Notes: generated by a model not told the origin, from the sequence alone. 7,070 nt of DNA from a bacterium (GCA_030433195.1 JAUIME010000260.1:1-7070), one strand, 5' to 3'. Positions 1 to 6,836 are shown, numbered from the stretch's first letter. Numbers and translations are program-made.

Positions 1-51
1 GTCGCCCCCGAGAGACTTCAGACGCTCGTCCGCATCCCGATCGCGAGCTGA
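1..51 (+). CDS. C-terminal tail of an upstream gene (partial)
   Basis: Frame 1 is open from the left edge to a TGA at 49-51 and reads VAPERLQTLVRIPIAS. Fourteen of its sixteen sense codons end in G or C, as in the sure genes here, so this is probably the end of a plus-strand gene that starts outside the window. The product cannot be recognised from 16 residues. Frame 2 is also open through here into the ABC gene frame, but its translation is R/S/A-rich and looks like a shadow. Just after the stop, 52-64 can form a 5-bp stem (GTCGG/CCGAC) with a 3-base loop, but no T-run follows, so I do not call a terminator. Confidence 0.3.
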   Translation, partial: VAPERLQTLVRIPIAS

Positions 52-90
52 GTCGGTCGCCGACAAAATCGGACGCGCGAAAGCTCGCCC

Positions 91-120
91 TTCCGTAGGG
101 GCGCGCGGGGAGTTTACACT
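91..120 (+). promoter_or_regulatory. Weak candidate promoter for the ABC exporter operon
   Basis: In the 148-base gap between the upstream stop and the ABC ATPase ATG, the only AT-richer patch is TTTACACT at 113-120. TACACT (115-120) matches four of six bases of a -10 box. The best -35 candidate is TTCCGT at 91-96 with an 18-base spacer, and it matches only the first two bases of TTGACA. The implied leader is about 70 bases. The rest of the gap (52-199) shows no gene or clear repeat. The operon could instead be transcribed from further upstream. Confidence 0.18.
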
Positions 121-199
121 GGTGCGCCGACCGCCGGGAAGATCCACGGCCGGCGGATCGTCTGGACTGTCTCGCGCCGCACCACGAGGACGAGCCCCC

Positions 200-1009
200 A
201 TGATTCGCGTCGAGAGTTTCACGAAGGTGTACGATCGCCAGGTGGCGGTCGATCAGCTCGAGTTCGAGGTCGCCGCGGGCGAGATCCTCGGACTCGTCGG
301 GCCGAACGGCGCCGGCAAGACCACGACGCTGCGCTCGATCGCCGGGATCTTGCAGCCGACCGAGGGCACGCTCACGGTCGACGGCTTCGACGTCGTGAAG
401 CGACCGCTCGAGGCGAAGAAGCGGCTCGCGATCATCCCCGACGATCCCTGTCTGTTCGAGAGCCTCACGGTCGAGGAACACCTCGTACTGACGGCGCGCA
501 TCTACGGCCTCACGGATTGGGAGCCCGCGGCGCGCCATTGGCTCGAAACGCTCGAACTCACCGAGCGCCGCGACCGCATGGCCGACCAACTGTCGCGCGG
601 CATGCGCCAGAAGGTCGCCGTCGCGTGCGCGCTGCTGCACGAACCCGCGGCGCTGCTTCTCGACGAACCTCTGACCGGCCTCGATCCGCGCGGGATCCGG
701 ACCCTCTACTCCGCGCTTCGCGAATCGGCGGCGCGCGGCGCGGCGATCGTCTTGAGCTCTCACCTCCTCGGACAGATCGAGACGCTGTGCACGAAGTTCC
801 TGATCTTGCATCAGGGGCGCAAGATCGCGTACGGCTCGAAGGCCGACATCCGTACCGCGCTCGCGAACCTGCGCGAGGACGCATCGCTCGAGGAGATCTT
901 CTTCGAAGCGATCGAAGGCGGATCGCGAGGGACGCACATCGCGGCGGATCCGGCGCCGGAGAGCTCGGCGGCCGGAGGAGCCCCGGGCACGCCGGAGAAC
1001 CCCGCATGA
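200..1009 (+). CDS. ABC transporter ATP-binding protein (ABC-2 / drug-exporter type)
   Basis: This 269-residue cytoplasmic ATPase should power the permease encoded directly downstream. All core motifs are visible: Walker A GPNGAGKTT at residues 34-42, signature LSRGMRQKV at 131-139, Walker B ALLLDE at 151-156 with Glu156 as the catalytic carboxylate, D-loop GLDP at 160-163, and the switch His188 in SSH. The LSxGMxQK form of the signature and the LTVEEHL segment (89-95) are typical of ABC-2/CcmA-like exporter ATPases. At the Q-loop the sequence is IIPDDP (78-83), so acidic residues stand where many ABC proteins have Gln; this is common in the subfamily. Residues 241-269 are a low-complexity Ala/Gly/Pro/Glu tail. 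I chose ATG 200 because GAGGA at 186-190 lies 9 bases upstream and the ABC fold begins at once (IRVESFTKVY); an in-frame GTG at 122 would add 26 P/R/G/S-rich residues. The stop overlaps the permease ATG (ATGA), so translational coupling is likely. Cargo unknown. Confidence 0.95.
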   Translation: MIRVESFTKVYDRQVAVDQLEFEVAAGEILGLVGPNGAGKTTTLRSIAGILQPTEGTLTVDGFDVVKRPLEAKKRLAIIPDDPCLFESLTVEEHLVLTARIYGLTDWEPAARHWLETLELTERRDRMADQLSRGMRQKVAVACALLHEPAALLLDEPLTGLDPRGIRTLYSALRESAARGAAIVLSSHLLGQIETLCTKFLILHQGRKIAYGSKADIRTALANLREDASLEEIFFEAIEGGSRGTHIAADPAPESSAAGGAPGTPENPA

Positions 1010-2712
1010 ACGCGGGGCTACGGTATCTGCTCGTTCGCACGGCCATCGGCAAGTGGCGTCAGATCCGGCGGCGCATGAGCGGTCCCAAGGGCCTGTTTCT
1101 CGGTGCGGGCGCGCTCGCGCTGCTGGCGCTCATGCTCGTACCGCAAATCTTCGTGCGCATGCAGCGCGACCCCGAAGAGATCCGCGCACTCGCCGAGCCG
1201 ATCCGGACGTGGGTCCCGAGCATCTTGCTGCTCGGCATGCTGATCTTCGGATTCTCGAAGGCGGCGCTGTTCTTCAAACCGGCCGAGATCCAGTTCCTGT
1301 TCCCGGCTCCGATCTCGCGGCGACAGCTCCTCGTCTACAACATCCTGGCGCGCCTGCGGGTCCAGATTCTGTCGGCGGCGTGGTGCAGCATCTTTCTGCT
1401 CCAGGGCGCGAACTCTTGGTTCGGCGCGTTCCTCGCCTTGTTGTTCGGTTTCGCGTCACTGCAGATCACCGCGCAGACCGAAGGGCTGTTCTTCGCGGCG
1501 ATCGGCGAACGAGTCACGGCGCGCATCCGCTGGGCCCTCGCGCTCGTCGTTCTCGGCGGCGGAACCGTCTTGTTCCTCGCCACACGCACGTCGCTCGGAC
1601 CGGAAGCGAACCTCGTGGACATCGCCGGCGAAGTGCTACGCCATCCGGTGGTGGCGACGCTCGCATGGATCACGCGCCCCTTCGTCGAGATCTACCTCGC
1701 GGAGTCGGCCGCGCAGATCGCGCTTTGGTCGCTCGTGTCGTTCGGTATCCTCGCACTCGAAGTCGCGATCCTGCTCAAGCTCGACCTCGCCTACACCGAG
1801 GGCGCGATCGCCCAGGGTCGCCGCTTCCAGCAGGCCATGCGTCGCATGAGCAGCGGTGGCGGCGCGTTCGCGATGTACGGACCGAGCCAGTCACGATTGC
1901 GCGTCCCGCCGCTGCCTCGGCTCGGCGGCGCGGGTCCGATCGCGTGGCGTCAGTTCCAGGAGATGGTGCGCAATCAGCGCGGCGTGCTCATGATCGGGCT
2001 CACGATGTTCGCGTGGATCGGCATGATGCTCGTGATTCCGGGCTCGATCGAAGATCGCTACCCGCCGGTCGATCCGACCGACGGAGGGCCATACGGAGGA
2101 CGTCCGATGGAACGGCCCGGGCCGTTTCAGGGTTCGGCCACGTCGGCCGTCGTGATGAGTCTCGTCATGACCTCGATGTTGACCATGAACTTCCCGTTCG
2201 ACTTCCGGCGCGATCTCGATCGCATGACCCTGCTGAAAGCACTGCCGCTTCGATCCGTCGCGATCGCCGCGGGACAGATCCTGCCCATGTGCGTCCTGCT
2301 GTTGTTCTGGCAGTGCATCGGCCTGGCGTTCATCGCCATCGTCACGCAAGACGTCTCACCACGGCTCGCGATCTCCGTGCTCGCCCTGCTCCCGATCGTG
2401 AACTGGATCGTCGCCGCGACCGACAACATCACGTTTCTGCTGCTGCCCTACCGGATGGCCGTCAAAGATCCCGGCAACGTCCCGTTCATGGGACGCCTCA
2501 TGCTCGTGATGCTGTTGAAGGTGCTGATCGTCGCCGCGCTGCTCGGTGCCGCGGCCGCCGCGGGGTGGCTCGCGACGGTCTTCATCGCGAAGTCCGTGAC
2601 GCTCGCGGTCGTCGTTGCGGGTGCCGTGCTCGCGATCGCGTGTGTGCCGCTCACACTCCTCGTGGCCTCGTCGTTCGAATCGTTCGACGTCGCCAAGGAC
2701 ATCCCCGCGTAG
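1006..2712 (+). CDS. ABC exporter permease, 'putative ABC exporter' family
   Basis: This 568-residue polytopic inner-membrane protein is the partner of the upstream ATPase. Hydrophobic stretches suggest roughly 12 helices, at about 30-50, 70-89, 121-133, 139-158, 175-192, 238-257, 326-345, 379-395, 416-447 (perhaps two), 455-478, 499-523 and 530-556. The segment FFKPAEIQFLFPAPISRRQL at 89-108 resembles the hallmark of the putative ABC exporter family (Pfam PF16962, by recollection). A related motif at 400-420 (FRRDLDR...LLKALPLRSVAI) suggests two homologous halves. Residues 264-310 form a charged then Gly/Pro-rich cytoplasmic linker, and 347-377 is a Pro/Gly-rich hydrophilic loop. ATG 1006 overlaps the ATPase stop by 4 bases, and GGAGA at 994-998 gives a 7-base spacer. 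The longer open frame back to 517 lies inside the ATPase gene and is Arg-rich shadow. The gene converges on the methyltransferase, with 5 bases between the stops. Substrate unknown; a lipid, peptide or drug are all possible. Confidence 0.88.
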   Translation: MNAGLRYLLVRTAIGKWRQIRRRMSGPKGLFLGAGALALLALMLVPQIFVRMQRDPEEIRALAEPIRTWVPSILLLGMLIFGFSKAALFFKPAEIQFLFPAPISRRQLLVYNILARLRVQILSAAWCSIFLLQGANSWFGAFLALLFGFASLQITAQTEGLFFAAIGERVTARIRWALALVVLGGGTVLFLATRTSLGPEANLVDIAGEVLRHPVVATLAWITRPFVEIYLAESAAQIALWSLVSFGILALEVAILLKLDLAYTEGAIAQGRRFQQAMRRMSSGGGAFAMYGPSQSRLRVPPLPRLGGAGPIAWRQFQEMVRNQRGVLMIGLTMFAWIGMMLVIPGSIEDRYPPVDPTDGGPYGGRPMERPGPFQGSATSAVVMSLVMTSMLTMNFPFDFRRDLDRMTLLKALPLRSVAIAAGQILPMCVLLLFWQCIGLAFIAIVTQDVSPRLAISVLALLPIVNWIVAATDNITFLLLPYRMAVKDPGNVPFMGRLMLVMLLKVLIVAALLGAAAAAGWLATVFIAKSVTLAVVVAGAVLAIACVPLTLLVASSFESFDVAKDIPA

Positions 2713-2721
2713 CGACGCTAC
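2709..2721. repeat. Inverted repeat spanning both stops of convergent genes
   Basis: GTAGCG (2709-2714), one base, then CGCTAC (2716-2721) is a perfect inverted repeat. It contains the permease stop TAG (2710-2712) and the complement of the methyltransferase stop TAG (2718-2720). As RNA it would fold as a 5-bp stem, GTAGC/GCTAC, with a 3-base loop on either strand. No T-run follows in either direction, so an intrinsic terminator is not supported. Much of the symmetry follows from two TAG stops facing each other. Confidence 0.4.
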
Positions 2722-3353
2722 TGCGGCTTCACACCGACGACGAACGCGCGGCGCACCGGGAACTCGAACGGCAACGGATCCCGCGTGACCTTCTCTTCGA
2801 TCGTGAAGCCCGCGTCCGCGAAGTGCGCGGCCATTTCGTCGAGCTCGTAGAACGTCGCGTGCAGGATCACGGGCTCGCCGTACCACTCGTCCGCGTGCGC
2901 TCCCCCCGTCCCGCCGTGGAACGAGAGCAAGAGCCGCCCACCCGGCTCGAGCACGCGATACGCCTCGCGGATGGCGTCGCCGATCGAATCGCGGCCGAGG
3001 TGGATCACGGCGTAGAACCCGACGATCGCGGCCACCGATGCATCGCGACGCGCGAGCTTCATGAAGTCGCCGCGCTCGAACTCGATGTCCGACGATCGCT
3101 TGCCCGCTTCCGCGATCATCTGTTCGGAGAGGTCGATCCCGCAGACGGCGAGGCCGCGGTCCCGCAAGAGTCTCGCGACCTGACCGGGGCCACAGCCGAC
3201 GTCGAGGACCGCCCCGCCCTCGCGTACGCCCGCCGCAAATCGCTCGAGCAGCGCGCAGTCGTCGGGCTTGCGGGCCAGTTCGTCGAAGAACTCCTCGGCG
3301 TACCTCGCGGCGATGCGATCGTAGCTCGCCACCAGTTCGTCGACCGACTTCAT
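2718..3353 (-). CDS. Class I SAM-dependent methyltransferase
   Basis: This 211-residue soluble protein has a Rossmann-type methyltransferase core. Motif I is VLDVGCGPGQVA at residues 49-60 (SAM glycine loop). GIDLSEQMI at 72-80 supplies Asp74, the expected ribose-binding acid. GDFMKL at 95-100 is the adenine-binding region, and LEPGGRLLLSFH at 135-146 is the strand 5 motif. The N-terminal YDRIAARYAEEFFDEL (11-26) is a typical lid helix of Methyltransf_11/25 proteins. The acceptor cannot be named: this fold covers small molecules, lipids, quinones and proteins. The gene lies 48 bases downstream of the aldehyde dehydrogenase on the same strand, so co-transcription is likely. No strong ribosome-binding site sits directly before ATG 3353; the nearest strong one, GAGGGGG at 3383-3389, serves a tiny upstream frame whose TGA overlaps this ATG, so coupled translation is possible. 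The 3' end abuts the permease. Confidence 0.9.
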   Translation of the reverse strand: MKSVDELVASYDRIAARYAEEFFDELARKPDDCALLERFAAGVREGGAVLDVGCGPGQVARLLRDRGLAVCGIDLSEQMIAEAGKRSSDIEFERGDFMKLARRDASVAAIVGFYAVIHLGRDSIGDAIREAYRVLEPGGRLLLSFHGGTGGAHADEWYGEPVILHATFYELDEMAAHFADAGFTIEEKVTRDPLPFEFPVRRAFVVGVKPQ

Positions 3354-3389
3354 GCGACTCGTCTCGGCATCATGCCCACGCGCCCCCTC
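3350..3389 (-). promoter_or_regulatory. Possible coupled minicistron (MMPRRVA) with strong RBS
   Basis: On the minus strand GAGGGGG (3389-3383) lies 9 bases before ATGATG (3373-3368). That start opens a 7-codon frame, MMPRRVA, ending in TGA at 3352-3350, which overlaps the methyltransferase ATG (3353-3351) as ATGA. The layout would let ribosomes load at the strong site and reinitiate on the methyltransferase. The frame differs from the methyltransferase frame, so it is not an N-terminal extension. Such a short frame could be chance. Confidence 0.3.
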
Positions 3390-3401
3390 TTCAACGGGCT
3401 G

Positions 3402-4922
3402 TCAACCGAAGCGGATCCCCTGTGCCAAGGGGAGCTCGCGCGACCAGTTGACGGTGTTCGTCTGGCGGCGCATGTACGCGCGCCACGCGTCCGACCCGGA
3501 CTCGCGGCCGCCGCCCGTATCCTTCTCGCCGCCGAAGGCGCCGCCGATCTCGGCACCCGACGTTCCGATGTTCGCGTTCGCGATACCGCAATCGGATCCC
3601 GCGGCCGAGAGGAATCGCTCGGCGTCGCGCAGATTCAACGTGAAGATCGCGGACGACAATCCCTGCGGCACCGCGTTGTGCTTGGCGATCGCGTCGTCGA
3701 GGTCCTTCACGCGGATGATGTAGAGCAGCGGCGCGAACGTCTCTTCCTGAACGGTCGCGTACTCGTTCTCGGCGCGCACGATCGCGGGCTTCACGTAGTT
3801 CCCACCCGAAAGCGATCCGTCGAGCTCGACGCGTTCACCGCCGCACAGGAGCGTCCCGCCCTCCTTCTTCACCGCCTCGATCGCCGCGTGCATGTTGTCG
3901 ACCGCGGCACTCGAGATGACCGGACCGCACAGCGTTCCGTCCTTCATCGGGTCGCCGATCTTGACCTGCTCATAGGCGGCGAGCAAACGACGCTCGACGT
4001 CGTCCGCGATCGACTCGTGGACGAGCACGCGCCGCGTCGACGTGCAACGCTGGCCCGCCGTGCCGACGGCCCCGAAGACGATCGAGGGAATCGCGAGATC
4101 GAGGTCGGCGTCTTCGAGCAACACGACGGCGTTGTTGCCGCCGAGTTCGAGCAGCGTCTTGCCCAGGCGCTGCCCGACCGTGCTCGCGACGATGCGCCCC
4201 GTCGCGATCGAACCCGTGAACGAAACGAGAGGAATCCGGCGATCTTCGAGCATCGGCTGCGCGACGTCGTCGACCGGACCGATCACGCACGACGCGAGCG
4301 CCCCGAAGCCCTCCGCTTCGAGGACGGGGCGAACGACGTTGGTGAGCCCGATCGCGCAGAGCGGCGTCTCGGGCGACGGCTTCCACAAACACGAATCCCC
4401 GCAGACGAGCGCGAGCATCGAGTTCCACGCCCAGACCGCCATCGGAAAGTTGAAGGCCGTGATGATCGCCACGGTACCCAGCGGATGCCACTGCTCGCGC
4501 ATCGCGTGAAGCGGGCGTTCCGAGTGCATCGAGAGCCCGAAGAGCTGACGCGACTGTCCGACCGCGAGATCGGCGATGTCGATGGCTTCTTGAACCTCGC
4601 CCCATCCCTCTTGGACGATCTTCCCCATCTCGAGCGTGATGAGTTTGCCGAGGGCGTCCTTCTCGTCGCGGATCGCATTGCCGATGAGACGGACGATCTC
4701 GCCACGCTTCGGCGCCGGCACTTCACGCCAACGCAGGAACGCCTCGTGCGCGGCTTCGACACACGCATCATAGTCGGCACGCGTGGCCTGTCGGACGGTC
4801 GCCAAGAGCTCACCCGTCGCGGGGTTTCGACTCTCGAGTACGGCACCCGACGTACTTCGCCAGGAGCCGTCGTACGCTCCCGAGTTTTCGTCGCCGATTC
4901 CGAGTCGTTGCAGAACGTCCAT
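3402..4922 (-). CDS. amaB: ALDH7 (antiquitin-type) aldehyde dehydrogenase; alpha-aminoadipate semialdehyde / piperideine-6-carboxylate dehydrogenase
   Basis: This 506-residue protein is a full-length NAD(P)+-dependent aldehyde dehydrogenase that resembles ALDH7A1 along its whole length, for example PAPKRGEIVR at 69-78, LITLEMGKI at 94-102 and SGAEIGGAFGGEK at 455-467, ending in PLAQGIRFG. The family oxidises alpha-aminoadipate semialdehyde (in equilibrium with piperideine-6-carboxylate) to alpha-aminoadipate in lysine/pipecolate catabolism. Catalytic residues are present: Asn158 in TAFNFP, Lys181 in WKPSP, FTGS at 235-238, general base Glu259 in LELGGNNA, nucleophile Cys293 in GTAGQRCTS, and Glu394 in EETF. 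Arg292 next to the nucleophile matches the arginine that holds the substrate carboxylate in ALDH7A1, and Glu112 in GEVQE may match its amino-group contact (alignment by eye). ATG 4922 is preceded by GAGGAGG (4940-4934) at 11 bases. It is first in a likely two-gene unit with the methyltransferase. No other lysine genes are in view, so the symbol rests on family identity; a broader aldehyde-detoxifying role is possible. Confidence 0.93.
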   Translation of the reverse strand: MDVLQRLGIGDENSGAYDGSWRSTSGAVLESRNPATGELLATVRQATRADYDACVEAAHEAFLRWREVPAPKRGEIVRLIGNAIRDEKDALGKLITLEMGKIVQEGWGEVQEAIDIADLAVGQSRQLFGLSMHSERPLHAMREQWHPLGTVAIITAFNFPMAVWAWNSMLALVCGDSCLWKPSPETPLCAIGLTNVVRPVLEAEGFGALASCVIGPVDDVAQPMLEDRRIPLVSFTGSIATGRIVASTVGQRLGKTLLELGGNNAVVLLEDADLDLAIPSIVFGAVGTAGQRCTSTRRVLVHESIADDVERRLLAAYEQVKIGDPMKDGTLCGPVISSAAVDNMHAAIEAVKKEGGTLLCGGERVELDGSLSGGNYVKPAIVRAENEYATVQEETFAPLLYIIRVKDLDDAIAKHNAVPQGLSSAIFTLNLRDAERFLSAAGSDCGIANANIGTSGAEIGGAFGGEKDTGGGRESGSDAWRAYMRRQTNTVNWSRELPLAQGIRFG

Positions 4923-4964
4923 GATGCGTGAATCCTCCTCGAGATGTCGACCCGCGGGCGCGGT

Positions 4965-4974
4965 CGGCGCGCCG
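4965..4974. repeat. 10-bp GC palindrome in the aldehyde dehydrogenase leader
   Basis: CGGCGCGCCG at 4965-4974 is a perfect palindrome between the candidate promoter (5009-5038) and the ribosome-binding site (4934-4940) of the dehydrogenase gene. It could be an operator or a chance product of high GC; nothing else supports a function. Confidence 0.2.
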
Positions 4975-5008
4975 TCGCCGGGAGCGTGAGCGTGTGAATT
5001 TGCCGCGC

Positions 5009-5038
5009 ATCATAGCATGACGGGCGAGACCGTCCGAA
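5009..5038 (-). promoter_or_regulatory. Candidate extended -10 promoter for the aldehyde dehydrogenase gene
   Basis: On the minus strand the gap upstream of the dehydrogenase contains TGCTATGAT (5017-5009): an extended TGn followed by TATGAT, five of six bases of the consensus -10. The best -35 is TTCGGA (5038-5033) with an 18-base spacer, matching three of six bases, as is usual when an extended -10 is present. Transcription would begin near 5002, giving a leader of about 80 bases that includes the GAGGAGG ribosome-binding site. The site lies downstream of cstA and its possible terminator, which supports separate transcription of the dehydrogenase unit. Confidence 0.38.
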
Positions 5039-5056
5039 GCGGGCGCGCGGGCCTCG

Positions 5057-5083
5057 AAAACACTGCCGCGGCCGCCACGCGGC
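5057..5083 (-). terminator. Possible weak intrinsic terminator of cstA
   Basis: Reading the minus strand after the cstA TGA (5096-5094), a 6-bp all-GC stem GCCGCG/CGCGGC (5083-5078 and 5070-5065) with a 7-base loop is followed, after four bases, by TTTT (5060-5057). The T-run is short and not directly joined to the stem, so termination may be weak or Rho-dependent. An alternative 5-bp stem with a 3-base loop overlaps it. Confidence 0.3.
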
Positions 5084-5093
5084 GCGCTTTCGC

Positions 5094-6836
5094 TCACTTC
5101 CGGAAGACGACGCGTTCCTCGTCGGTGCGCTCGTTGCGGCGCGCGCACGCGATCGCCTCGAGCACGATCCAAAGCCCCATCACCGCGAGCACGCCGCCGA
5201 CCACGAGCAGGAGCGTCTGCCCGGTTGCCGCGAATCCCTGGAGCTTGCGCGCCATCGCGAAAGCCGTGCTCGCGAGCATGAACACGGCGGGAATCGCCGC
5301 GACCCACCCATTGCGCCCTCGCTGCCGCAAGTACAGAGCGACGGTCATGAGGGTCAATCCCGCGAGCAGCTGGTTCGTGATTCCGAACAACGTCCACAGC
5401 GCGAGCCCCGCCGACCGCCCATCGATCTCGTAGAACGCGAAGAACCCGATCGCTCCCGCTGCGAGCGCCGTCGCGAGGTAACGGTTCCCGAGGATACCGA
5501 GTCCCAGCGAGGCACCGATCTCCGAGATGTTGAATCGCAACAGTCGCGTTGCCGAGTCGAGCGTCGTGAGCGCGAACGACACCACGATGACGGCGATGAA
5601 CGCCGCCGCGAGGTTCGGGTCGAGGCCGAGCGCCGACAGGAACCGCGCGCATCCCTTGATGAACGCGCCGAGTTTGACGGCGAGCGTGCCGTCGCCCGCG
5701 ACGCTGTTCCAGTCGTGGTACGTGAGCTGCCACATCGCCGAGTTCTCGACGCCCGCGGTGCACGCGAGCACGGCGAGCAAGCCGAGCAACGACTCGCCGA
5801 TCATCGCGCCGTAGGCGACGAACCGCGCGTCGGTCTCGCGCGCGAGCTGCTTTGCGGTCGTCCCCGACGACACCAGGCCGTGGAAGCCGCTCGCCGCGCC
5901 GCACGCGATCACGATGAACACGAACGGGAAGATCGGCGGCGCCCCCGGCGGACTCGGATCGAAGCGCGGGGCCGCGAACTCGGGAGCGAGCAGGAAGAAG
6001 CCGACGTAGGTCGCCGTGAGACCGACGTACAGCAACAGCGAGTTCAGGAAATCACGCGCCTGGAGGAGACTCCACACGGGGAGCACCGACGCGAGAAATG
6101 CGTACCCGAGAAGGATCCACGTCCACGTGTCACGCGTCGGCCACGCTTCGCGATCGAGGCCGAGCGTCGGGAAGCGCGTACCGAGCCACACCGACACGAG
6201 CATGATCACGAATCCGACCGCGGTCGTCGGTGCGAGCGGGAACTTCCGCTTGTAGAGCAGCCAACCGAGCACCATCGCGAGCACCATGATCACGATCGAC
6301 GGCAACACGGCACTCGGAAACGACGACTTCGCGGCCGCGAGGTCGTTCGGGTCGAAGTCGGGTCCCGCCTGGAAGAGGATCGCGATGATGAAGATCAAGA
6401 CGCCCATCGCGAGCGCGACGCCGAAGAAGATCAGCCCGAGGAACAGGAACTTCGCGCGCGGCCCGATGACGCCTTCGGCGACCTTGCCGATCGACGACCC
6501 GCGCGCACGCACCGACAGCACGAGCGCACCGAAGTCGTGCACGCAGCCGATGAAGATCGCTCCGAAGACCACCCACAGGAGCGCCGGCGCCCATCCCCAG
6601 ATCACCGCGACCGCCGGCCCGAGCATCGGCGCGAGCCCCGTGATCGACGCGTAGTGGTGGCCGAACAGCACGAACCGATTCGTCGGCACGTAGTCGATGC
6701 CGTCCTCGAGCTCGTGCGCGGGCGTCGTGCGATCCGGATCGAGCCGAAACACACGCCCCGCCAGATAGCGCGCGTAGACCGCGTAGCCGATGCCGTAGAG
6801 TGCGAAGCAGCCCAGCGCGACGAGTAGTGGATTCAT
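5094..6836 (-). CDS. cstA: CstA-family transporter (carbon starvation protein A, short form)
   Basis: This 580-residue inner-membrane transporter has about 14-16 hydrophobic segments. CstA-family members import peptides or pyruvate, chiefly under carbon limitation. Family marks in order: DGIDYVPTNRFVLFGHHYAS (residues 45-64), VHDFGALVLSVRARG (99-113), SGFHGLVSSGTTAKQLARET (316-335), TTLDSATRLLRFNISEIG (424-441) and LWTLFGITNQLLAGLTLM (480-497), covering both the N-terminal CstA domain and the C-terminal five-helix domain. It is clearly shorter than E. coli CstA or BtsT (about 700 residues) but comparable to short CstA proteins of many other bacteria, and it is not truncated. The C-terminal tail (565-580) is charged and cytosolic-looking. 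I chose ATG 6836 because MNPLLVALGCFALYG begins the first helix; an upstream in-frame ATG at 6992 would add 52 Arg-rich residues and overlap the divergent ABC gene. No ribosome-binding site precedes ATG 6836, and a promoter-like pair ends about 9 bases upstream. The gene is probably monocistronic. Whether it carries peptides or pyruvate cannot be told from sequence. Confidence 0.92.
   Translation of the reverse strand: MNPLLVALGCFALYGIGYAVYARYLAGRVFRLDPDRTTPAHELEDGIDYVPTNRFVLFGHHYASITGLAPMLGPAVAVIWGWAPALLWVVFGAIFIGCVHDFGALVLSVRARGSSIGKVAEGVIGPRAKFLFLGLIFFGVALAMGVLIFIIAILFQAGPDFDPNDLAAAKSSFPSAVLPSIVIMVLAMVLGWLLYKRKFPLAPTTAVGFVIMLVSVWLGTRFPTLGLDREAWPTRDTWTWILLGYAFLASVLPVWSLLQARDFLNSLLLYVGLTATYVGFFLLAPEFAAPRFDPSPPGAPPIFPFVFIVIACGAASGFHGLVSSGTTAKQLARETDARFVAYGAMIGESLLGLLAVLACTAGVENSAMWQLTYHDWNSVAGDGTLAVKLGAFIKGCARFLSALGLDPNLAAAFIAVIVVSFALTTLDSATRLLRFNISEIGASLGLGILGNRYLATALAAGAIGFFAFYEIDGRSAGLALWTLFGITNQLLAGLTLMTVALYLRQRGRNGWVAAIPAVFMLASTAFAMARKLQGFAATGQTLLLVVGGVLAVMGLWIVLEAIACARRNERTDEERVVFRK

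Noticed and set aside
122..199. GTG start at 122 for the first ABC ATPase.
   Set aside because: It adds 26 P/R/G/S-rich residues without family similarity. ATG 200 has a well-spaced GAGGA and starts directly at the ABC fold.
1053..4931. A 1292-codon plus-strand open frame running out of frame through the permease gene and antisense to the methyltransferase and dehydrogenase genes.
   Set aside because: Its translation is extremely Arg/Asp/His-rich with no domain motif. It crosses three well-supported genes in other frames and is the expected by-product of GC-rich third positions.
4993..5008. TGTGA half-site upstream of the dehydrogenase gene as a CRP-type operator.
   Set aside because: The second half reads CGCGC rather than TCACA, so there is no palindromic site.
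4921..5013. 8-bp inverted repeat ATGATGCG (4921-4928) / CGCATCAT (5006-5013) linking the dehydrogenase start and its -10 region.
   Set aside because: The upstream arm lies in the promoter and would not be in the transcript, the arms are about 77 bases apart, and an 8-bp match is easily chance.
4810..5904. A 364-codon minus-strand open frame spanning the end of cstA, the intergenic gap and the start of the dehydrogenase gene.
   Set aside because: It is Arg-rich shadow in a different frame from both genes and would require reading through their conserved coding regions.
5715..6827. A 370-codon plus-strand open frame antisense to cstA.
   Set aside because: Arg/Glu/His-rich composition, no recognisable motif, and fully covered by the CstA coding sequence, whose signature blocks are clear.
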